This document shows, one piece after another, positions 6,795-11,741 of a stretch of DNA of 11,741 bases. The notes beneath the pieces are model-generated. The model was not told where the DNA came from. It saw only the letters and a list, made by a program, of their open reading frames with translations, and did not search any database. The position numbers and the translations under genes are program-made. Every line of letters begins with the position of its first letter. Positions within the stretch are counted from its first letter, which is position 1. The DNA is from Flavobacteriales bacterium (GTDB taxonomy: Bacteria > Bacteroidota > Bacteroidia > Flavobacteriales_D > Sanyastnellaceae): assembly GCA_028825055.1 (NCBI GenBank), contig JAPKAW010000043.1, positions 1-11,741 of the forward strand, given 5' to 3'.

Positions 6795-7721
6795 TTAGGA
6801 TGACATTAGAAGCATGTTGACTTCTGCTTCGGTTAGGTGCCGGAAGGTGCCGCGAGGTACGTTTTTCTTGGAAAGAGGACCGATGATTACGCGATCAACT
6901 TTGTGCACTTTGTAGCCGAAGTGCTCAAACATTCTGCGGGCAATTCGGCTCCTGCTGGACATAATTTCTAAGCCGATCTGGTGCCGATCTTCTCCAACAA
7001 TCTCTACGGCCGAAGCCTTGACAAATCCTTCATCTAGGACGAACCCAGCTCTAATGGCATCCAAATGAGTTAAGCTCAACTTGTCAGAAAGAATAACGTG
7101 GTAAAGGCGCTTCATGCCGCTTCTTGGATCATTGAGACGAACGGCGAGCGGCTCATCGTTGGTGAAAAGCATCAAACCAGTGCTCTCACGATCCAATTTA
7201 TCCAATGGCCGAATTTCTTCTTTGCATGCTTTTTGAACCAATTCCATAACCCCTCGTCGAGCATTGAAATCAGCAATAGAAGTCCCAAACCCTTTAGGCT
7301 TATTCAATAGAACATACCGTTTGGCATCAGGGCGAATGGCTTCTCCTCCGACATGAACGACATCGGTAGATGCCACCTTGAACCCCATTGAAGTGACGAT
7401 CTCACCATTGACAATAACGGCCCCCGATTCAATCAGCACATCAGCTTCTCGTCGTGAACAAATACCTGCGTTGGAGACGAAACGGTTTAAGCGCATAGGC
7501 GCGTTGCTATTGGGCAACGGCTTTTTTACGGAAGGGACTTTTTTGGTCCCACCAAAGGCATGAGGTGGCTTTCCTGTATGTGGTTTCCCCGTTGTTCCTG
7601 GTCGGAATGTTTTGGAAATGCCGGTTTTTCGCCCGCCCGTTGTCGTTCGTTTCGTCGACTTCGATTGGCCTTTTGAACCGGTTGTTGAGGCGCGTCGGCC
7701 TGCTGAAGGAGTTTTCCTCAT
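6795..7721 (-). CDS. RluB/RsuA-family pseudouridine synthase with basic N-terminal extension
   Basis: This 308-residue enzyme of the RsuA/RluB family converts specific rRNA uridines to pseudouridine. Residues 1-75 are a Lys/Thr/Gly/Ser/Pro-rich, strongly basic, probably disordered extension. An S4 RNA-binding domain follows from MRLNRFVSNAGICSRREAD (76-94). The catalytic core has LNKPKGF (139-145), then RPLDKLDRESTGLMLFTND (171-189) with catalytic Asp177. The closing part is SRIARRMFEHFGYKV (258-272) and VPRGTFRHLTEAE (288-300). The exact rRNA target (RluB-, RsuA- or RluF-like) cannot be decided here. An internal Met at 76 (7494-7496) would give a protein of ordinary family length, but the upstream frame is continuous and such extensions are common in Bacteroidota. 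It begins 21 bases after the yraN stop. Confidence 0.92.
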   Translation of the reverse strand: MRKTPSAGRRASTTGSKGQSKSTKRTTTGGRKTGISKTFRPGTTGKPHTGKPPHAFGGTKKVPSVKKPLPNSNAPMRLNRFVSNAGICSRREADVLIESGAVIVNGEIVTSMGFKVASTDVVHVGGEAIRPDAKRYVLLNKPKGFGTSIADFNARRGVMELVQKACKEEIRPLDKLDRESTGLMLFTNDEPLAVRLNDPRSGMKRLYHVILSDKLSLTHLDAIRAGFVLDEGFVKASAVEIVGEDRHQIGLEIMSSRSRIARRMFEHFGYKVHKVDRVIIGPLSKKNVPRGTFRHLTEAEVNMLLMSS

Positions 7722-7742
7722 GATGCAGCAAAGGTAACGGCT

Positions 7743-8135
7743 TCAGGGTAGTGAAATGAAAGCATCAGGGATGTGTTGAATTCGATGTTTTACAGCGTCG
7801 AATTCAATGCAAACGATGTCGAAACGGATGGAAGTCGGGGGCTTAGAAAGACTTCGAAGAAAGTGGTGTGATACCTCAATAATACGCTGCTGTTTATGGA
7901 GATCGACGGACTCCAAACCACTTGATAGGGACCCTTTTTTACGCGTTTTTACTTCAATAAAGATCCACTCATCGTGAAGCCGAGCGATGAGGTCAACCTC
8001 TAATTTGCGGTACCTCCAATTGCGTTCGACGACGGTGTACCCTATGGATTGCAAATGTTTTGCTGCTAAACCCTCTCCCCAGAGTCCTCTTTTTGTCGTC
8101 CGCATAGGGAGAGCCCATTCGTTGTCTTTGGTCAT
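7743..8135 (-). CDS. yraN: UPF0102 (YraN) family nuclease-fold protein
   Basis: This protein of up to 130 residues belongs to the UPF0102/YraN family, which has a restriction-endonuclease-like (PD-(D/E)xK) fold. Visible are GLWGEGLAAKHLQSIGY (17-33), the catalytic-type LEVDLIARLHDEWIFIEVKTR (45-65, with Glu46, Asp48, Glu61 and Lys63) and RFDIVCIEFD (104-113). The biological role is not established; the family is widespread and often linked to DNA metabolism or repair. The conserved region begins close to Met11 (8103-8105), so translation probably starts there, giving 120 residues. A -7-like element centred near 8143 would put the transcript start about at the first Met, which also favours Met11. 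It is the first gene of the five-gene minus-strand operon. Confidence 0.88.
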   Translation of the reverse strand: MTKDNEWALPMRTTKRGLWGEGLAAKHLQSIGYTVVERNWRYRKLEVDLIARLHDEWIFIEVKTRKKGSLSSGLESVDLHKQQRIIEVSHHFLRSLSKPPTSIRFDIVCIEFDAVKHRIQHIPDAFISLP

Positions 8136-8139
8136 GTCC

Positions 8140-8147
8140 CAAATGAA
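8140..8147 (-). promoter_or_regulatory. Candidate -7 element for the yraN-rluB-dpm-pyrC operon
   Basis: On the minus strand this reads TTCATTTG, one mismatch from the TAnnTTTG consensus of Bacteroidota. No -33 TTG is visible at the usual distance, so support is limited. If real, the transcript would start near 8133, at or inside the first possible Met codon of yraN. Confidence 0.3.
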
Positions 8148-8160
8148 GCCGGGAAGCGCT

Positions 8161-8168
8161 TACTTTTG
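8161..8168 (+). promoter_or_regulatory. Candidate -7 element (TACTTTTG) for the outer-membrane protein gene
   Basis: TACTTTTG matches TAnnTTTG exactly. Transcription would start near 8174-8176, just past the first in-frame ATG at 8173. The usable start would then be the ATG pair at 8209/8212, immediately before the signal peptide, with a leader of about 35 bases. A -33 TTG is lacking at normal spacing, which lowers confidence. Confidence 0.45.
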
Positions 8169-8172
8169 AGGC

Positions 8173-9087
8173 ATGATTTTTCAGTGCACGGAAGGAATTG
8201 ACAGACGAATGATGGTTCCCTTGATCCTATCGGTTCTGTTAGGCATGGTCTCAATGGATGCCATGGGACAAACAGAAGAAGGGGACTGGTATATCACATG
8301 GGGATACAATCGGTCCATGTATACATCATCTGATGTGCACATGTGGGGAACGGGTCCGGGAGGAGACTTTGATCTCACGCTCAACGATGTTGAAGCGAAC
8401 GATATGCCTGAGCGGTTTCAAGCGAAGGTTTATTTTCATCCGGGGCTATTCACCATCCCGCAATACAATGCGCGTTTTGGAAAGAAAATATCCAAAAAGT
8501 GGTGGTTTTCAGCGGGCTGGGACCACATGAAATACAAATTAAGCAAGCAAACAGTGAACGTTTCAGGGTTTGCTAGCGCAAGTGATATGGGAATCGTTTC
8601 TCCTGCTAACCCTGTATTAGAATATGTGGATGAGGCCATTTATTGGGGTCCAGGCTTCAACTTGGAACACAGCGATGGAATGAATTTTGTGCGGTTCAGT
8701 TTCGAACGTGAATGGTCCATTTGGGAGGCACGTCAGGCAGACATCGCGTTGAGCGGGTTCAGCGCGGCTGGTGCAGGGGTGGTCGTGTGCAGCACTGACT
8801 TTAGATGGGCCGATGTCCGTCAAAAGAATGCACAGCGCATCAGCGGATTAGGAATGGGTTTCCATGCGGGATTGAGGATGCAATTGCACCGCCGGTTTTT
8901 CATTCAGACCACCGCTCATATAGGCGGCGTTTCGCTTCCTTGGATTAGAATTCAAGGCCCTGGAGATGCCGGGGCGGAGCAAAGCATTGGTTATTTTGAA
9001 GGTGCCTTTGCCTTGGGATACCTCATCGGGGGCAATCACCGCAACGATAAAAAAGCGTGTGACACGTGTCCCAAATGGGGACGCTGA
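8173..9087 (+). CDS. Outer-membrane beta-barrel protein of unknown function (Bacteroidota family)
   Basis: This protein of up to 304 residues has a signal peptide. The first 12 residues are polar and charged, and the hydrophobic signal starts at Met13/Met14 (MVPLILSVLLGMVSMDAMGQ, 14-33), so the real start is probably 8209 or 8212. The mature part is rich in aromatic, alternating strands, as in a transmembrane barrel. Recognisable blocks are WGYNRSMYTSSDVHMWG (43-59), DFDLTLNDVEAND (65-77), FTIPQYNARFG (93-103), GWDHMKY (115-121) and LEHSDGMNFV (164-173). From memory, these recur in uncharacterised Bacteroidota proteins annotated as hypothetical. The chain does not end in a barrel-type aromatic residue: after AFALGYLIGG (278-287) comes a polar tail with CDTC (296-299). 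It is transcribed divergently from the yraN operon. No function can be assigned. Confidence 0.8.
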   Translation: MIFQCTEGIDRRMMVPLILSVLLGMVSMDAMGQTEEGDWYITWGYNRSMYTSSDVHMWGTGPGGDFDLTLNDVEANDMPERFQAKVYFHPGLFTIPQYNARFGKKISKKWWFSAGWDHMKYKLSKQTVNVSGFASASDMGIVSPANPVLEYVDEAIYWGPGFNLEHSDGMNFVRFSFEREWSIWEARQADIALSGFSAAGAGVVVCSTDFRWADVRQKNAQRISGLGMGFHAGLRMQLHRRFFIQTTAHIGGVSLPWIRIQGPGDAGAEQSIGYFEGAFALGYLIGGNHRNDKKACDTCPKWGR

Positions 9088-9103
9088 TTGACTTCTGGTC
9101 AAT
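9049..9103. terminator. Stem-loops at the convergent junction of the outer-membrane and coiled-coil genes
   Basis: Two stem-loops lie here. One pairs 9066-9072 with 9078-9084 (seven pairs, one a G-T wobble, loop AAATG), just before the plus-strand stop. The second is ATTGAC (9087-9092) with GTCAAT (9098-9103), overlapping both stop codons. On the minus strand, a four-pair hairpin (9056-9066) is followed by a run of six T (9054-9049), which resembles a weak intrinsic terminator for the coiled-coil gene. The stems are short and overlap coding sequence. Confidence 0.3.
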
Positions 9104-9968
9104 ACAAAACCAGCTGGGCTTCACCAATCTTCACAGATCCTTCGAGTATAGAAATGGCATAAATGCCTTCTGACAAAGGTTCAATTGGCATGAAGAAAAC
9201 ACACGCCTCCAATCGCTCGTTCGCATAATCAAGTTGGCGGGTTGCGCTAATTGCAACTTGTGAATCGGATGTGGATTCTGTTTGACTTCCAGGAAGGATT
9301 GCACCGCTTTCTGCAATCACCTGCAAGTGCAGCGTTTTGTTTCCTGGAGTAGCAATCTTGTTTTCCAATAACGTAAAGCAGACACGAATCATATCTGCAC
9401 GCGCCGCTCGGTTGCTTTCGCGTTGCTTTCCATTGCTCAACAAACGAATGCCTGAAGCATTCGATTCAGCTGCCTGCAGGGTTTGGCCTGTACTGATAAT
9501 GTCCTCCATGTTTTGCTGCCGAACAACAAGATTAGCATTGCGTTCTTGGACCTCCTCTACGCGGGCTCTCATTTGATCATTCTCGTCAATCAATGCCAAA
9601 TTGAGCTGATTCAAAGAATCTATGGTGGCAACGTACCCCTTCATGATTGTCCGCAAGGTTTCCGCTTCCTTTTTCGCCCGTGACAAGGACCAGTTTCCGT
9701 TGCGGACTTGTTGAACAAGGCCGTCGATCTGCGCGCGCTGATCGGCAATTTCAGCGATGATGAGTGCGTTTTCCGTGTTGAGCGTATCGTAGCTAAACCG
9801 AAGCTTTTCAAGGTCAAAAAGCACGTGTTCTTTTTCGAGGGAAACCGCGACAAGATCGGATTGACCCCTTTCGACATCGCCATTTCGCTCGTAAAGTTGA
9901 TAACCCAAAACGGCACAGGCTAATGCCAGTGCCGCTGAGGTAATAATAAGAATGCGTTGTGAGTCCAT
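9099..9968 (-). CDS. Membrane-anchored coiled-coil protein of unknown function
   Basis: This 289-residue protein is not one I can name. Residues 6-22 are a hydrophobic N-terminal anchor. From about 32 to 155 there is a long heptad-rich helix, with LRTIMKGYVATIDSLNQLN (105-123) in the middle, a segment I recall from uncharacterised Bacteroidota proteins. A polar linker (156-188) precedes a C-terminal domain (190-289) that looks beta-stranded, with IRVCFTLLENKIATPGNKTL (194-213) and ACVFFMPIEPLSEGIYAISI (255-274). The topology suggests a short cytoplasmic end, one membrane pass, then a periplasmic stalk with a small globular head. Relatives are sometimes mislabelled as chromosome-partition proteins because of the coiled coil. 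It lies 37 bases downstream of the helicase gene on the same strand, so it may be co-transcribed with it, and it converges on the outer-membrane protein gene. Confidence 0.75.
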   Translation of the reverse strand: MDSQRILIITSAALALACAVLGYQLYERNGDVERGQSDLVAVSLEKEHVLFDLEKLRFSYDTLNTENALIIAEIADQRAQIDGLVQQVRNGNWSLSRAKKEAETLRTIMKGYVATIDSLNQLNLALIDENDQMRARVEEVQERNANLVVRQQNMEDIISTGQTLQAAESNASGIRLLSNGKQRESNRAARADMIRVCFTLLENKIATPGNKTLHLQVIAESGAILPGSQTESTSDSQVAISATRQLDYANERLEACVFFMPIEPLSEGIYAISILEGSVKIGEAQLVLY

Positions 9969-10005
9969 ACCCTACAAAGGTGCAATTCTCAAGCCAAAGT
10001 TGATG

Positions 10006-11741
10006 TCATTCATCTTTACCAAATCCAAAGAACCCTCCAAAGCTCCGACGCGCCTTGCTTGGCTCGTCGGGTTTGAACACGGCTTTTTTAGGTTTTGAGC
10101 TAGAAGCACTGCTTTGATTTCGTGAATCTGGTGTTCTTCCACTGCGTTGTTCTGGACGTCCTTCTTGTCGCTTTGGACGGTCTGACCCTCCTGCACTTCC
10201 GCGGGGGTTATCACGGCGTTCACCTTGACGAGCTGGCCGATCATCCCTCCTGCGGTCCCCTTGTCTGTTGTCAGAACGTTTAACCCCTTGGCCTCCACGA
10301 TCTTCGCTCCGACGATCGTCTGAACGGCCGTCATTGCGGGAAGTTTGCGGTTTGCGGTCGTTGGACCGGTCTTCCCATTGCTTTCTAGGCTGGCTACCTG
10401 AAGTGCTGGGTCTTCGGTCTGAGCTAGAACGGCCACCTCCGCTTTCTGCTGATCGGCTCCCTCGGTTGTCTGATCGGTCAGAATCGGAATTGCGAGATGA
10501 TGGATTGCGCCCACCGCTGCGCCCTCCTCCTTGAGGACGATCGCGACGACTGTCTGAATTTCGTCCTCGCGACCCGTCATTGGATCGGGATTGACCCTGT
10601 CCTGACCGGCTCGCTTTTTTCTTCGAAGTTGCTCCAGTAATCGTGCTCACGGGAGGCAACTCCAAATGCCATTCATGGGAAGAATCGACTGGGATCTCTC
10701 TTTGAATCAACTTTTGAATATCACGCAAGTATTTACGCTCGTCAGCTTCATTGCAGAAACTGAGGGCCTTTCCACTCGATCCAGCACGACCTGTTCTTCC
10801 GATTCGGTGCACATACGATTCAGGAACGTTAGGCAATTCGAAGTTGATGACATGGCTCAACTCATCGACGTCAATACCGCGCGAAGCAATATCGGTTGCC
10901 ACCAAAACGCGAATTTTCCCTTTTTTGAATCCGTTCATGGCCCGATCCCGCTGGGGCTGGCTTTTATTCCCATGAATGGCTTCGGCTTGGATGCCCGAGT
11001 TGCTCAGGTGCTTAGCGACCTTATCCGCACCGTATTTGGTTCGAGTGAAAACGAGAGCGGAATCCACATCATCTTCCTTCAAGATAGCTACGAGCAAGTC
11101 GCGCTTATCGTTTTGTCGGATGGAATAAATGGTTTGTTCGACGGTTTCTGCAGCGGAGCTCTGGCGAGCTACTTCAATGCGGACAGGTGAGCGAAGAATG
11201 TCATTTGACAGCTTTACAATGTTCGGCGGCATGGTGGCCGAGAAGAACAAGGTCTGGCGATCGGTGGGAAGCATCGCAATGATCTTCCGAATGTCGTTGA
11301 TGAATCCCATGTCCAACATGGTATCGGCTTCGTCAAGAACTAGGGTCGTGATTTCCCGCAAGTCTAAGTGACGTTGATTCACCAAATCCAATAACCGTCC
11401 TGGTGTGGCGACCACAATATCGATGCCTCGACGAAGTGCATCGACCTGCCGATTTTGTGAAACGCCACCAAAAATGGTTGTGGTTCGCAAACGGGTTTGG
11501 GTGCTATAGTCGTTGAGGTTGACGCCAATTTGAGTAGCCAACTCGCGCGTCGGAGTCAAAATCAATCCCCGGGGCTGCCGACGACCACTTTGTGGCAATT
11601 CTTGTTTGATTAAATTGTGTATCATCGGAAGGGCAAACGCAGCGGTTTTACCGGTTCCGGTTTGAGCACATCCGAGCACATCTTGCCCGTTGATCACAAC
11701 GGGGATGGCTTCGGCTTGAATAGGGGTGGGCTCAGAATATC
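10006..11741 (-). CDS. rhlE: DEAD-box RNA helicase, RhlE type (5' end beyond window)
   Basis: This ATP-dependent RNA helicase is open to the right edge, so its N-terminus is missing. The frame continues upstream of the GTG at 11697 with Q-motif residues YSEPTPIQAEAIPV, so that GTG is not the start. Numbering from the GTG codon, motif I is AQTGTGKT (11-18), Ia PTRELA (49-54), Ib TPGR (98-101), II DEAD (122-125), III SAT (153-155), IV VFTRTK (216-221), V ATDIASRGID (267-276) and VI HRIGRTGRAG (297-306). The RTKYGADKVAKHL and HGNKSQ signatures fit the RhlE group. From about residue 357 to the end (roughly 200 residues) is an Arg/Ser/Asp/Gly-rich disordered tail closing with FGGFFGFGKDE. RhlE-type helicases act in ribosome assembly and RNA turnover; tails of this kind bind RNA. 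The coiled-coil gene follows 37 bases downstream. Confidence 0.96.
   Translation of the reverse strand, partial: YSEPTPIQAEAIPVVINGQDVLGCAQTGTGKTAAFALPMIHNLIKQELPQSGRRQPRGLILTPTRELATQIGVNLNDYSTQTRLRTTTIFGGVSQNRQVDALRRGIDIVVATPGRLLDLVNQRHLDLREITTLVLDEADTMLDMGFINDIRKIIAMLPTDRQTLFFSATMPPNIVKLSNDILRSPVRIEVARQSSAAETVEQTIYSIRQNDKRDLLVAILKEDDVDSALVFTRTKYGADKVAKHLSNSGIQAEAIHGNKSQPQRDRAMNGFKKGKIRVLVATDIASRGIDVDELSHVINFELPNVPESYVHRIGRTGRAGSSGKALSFCNEADERKYLRDIQKLIQREIPVDSSHEWHLELPPVSTITGATSKKKASRSGQGQSRSNDGSRGRNSDSRRDRPQGGGRSGGRNPSSRNSDSDRSDNRGSRSAESGGGRSSSDRRPSTSGSQPRKQWEDRSNDRKPQTSRNDGRSDDRRSEDRGGQGVKRSDNRQGDRRRDDRPARQGERRDNPRGSAGGSDRPKRQEGRPEQRSGRTPDSRNQSSASSSKPKKAVFKPDEPSKARRSFGGFFGFGKDE

Noticed and set aside
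9061..9070. The perfect palindrome GACACGTGTC as an operator.
   Set aside because: It lies at the 3' end of a gene, far from any promoter, and is better explained as part of the stem-loops at the convergent junction.
9972..10580. A 202-codon open frame on the minus strand overlapping the helicase tail and running past its stop.
   Set aside because: It lies in another frame of a compositionally biased Arg/Ser/Asp/Gly region, where stops are rare. Its protein shows no recognisable domain and it overlaps a well-supported gene.
10666..11190. A 174-codon plus-strand open frame opposite the helicase core.
   Set aside because: It is antisense to a region dense with conserved helicase motifs, and its protein has no family-like pattern.
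11695..11697. GTG as the start codon of the helicase.
   Set aside because: The frame continues upstream with the conserved Q-motif residues EPTPIQ, so the gene is cut by the window edge.
1..11741. A mobile element, defence system, CRISPR array, tRNA or riboswitch.
   Set aside because: Genes are tightly packed housekeeping types; I saw no transposase, regular direct-repeat array, cloverleaf or long structured leader.

Overview
The window looks like ordinary, densely packed core chromosome of a member of the Bacteroidota, most likely Flavobacteriales or a related marine lineage. Several things point there. A DUF4296-type lipoprotein lies directly after a dihydroorotase that has the Bacteroidota-style IDDQVHFREPG metal site. 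An outer-membrane protein carries DHMKY and EHSDGMNF motifs. TAnnTTTG-like -7 promoter elements stand before several genes, and clear Shine-Dalgarno sequences are mostly missing. I see no mobile element, phage gene, tRNA, rRNA, CRISPR array or long non-coding gap.

Layout from left to right. The 3' end of an unidentified plus-strand gene (1-102) overlaps by ATGA a nitronate monooxygenase/FabK-like flavoprotein (99-1049). That gene overlaps a DCC-family thiol-disulfide protein (1043-1447), so the three form a coupled plus-strand unit. Convergent to it is uvrC (1453-3261, minus). Divergent from uvrC is an NAD(P)-dependent epimerase/reductase (3306-4322, plus). This runs tail to tail into the last gene of a five-gene minus-strand operon, transcribed from about 8135 down to 4319: yraN-like nuclease-fold protein, RluB/RsuA-type pseudouridine synthase, DPM1-like glycosyltransferase, dihydroorotase (pyrC) and DUF4296 lipoprotein. 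Its last three genes are joined by TAATG and ATGA overlaps.

A short divergent promoter region (8136-8172) separates that operon from a plus-strand outer-membrane beta-barrel protein of unknown function (8173-9087). Convergent with it is a minus-strand, membrane-anchored coiled-coil protein of unknown function (9099-9968). The right edge is a RhlE-type DEAD-box RNA helicase on the minus strand (10006 to beyond 11741). Its start lies outside the window, and it has a long Arg/Ser/Asp/Gly-rich tail.

Functionally this is housekeeping: DNA repair (UvrC), RNA modification and remodelling (pseudouridine synthase, RNA helicase), pyrimidine synthesis (PyrC), polyprenol-linked sugar transfer and envelope proteins. 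I found no convincing new multi-gene system. The points most worth a second look are the two uncharacterised envelope proteins, the His-to-Gln change at the dihydroorotase metal site (probably lineage-wide), the divergent promoter that suggests start-codon corrections for two genes, and the basic disordered extensions on two RNA-acting enzymes.
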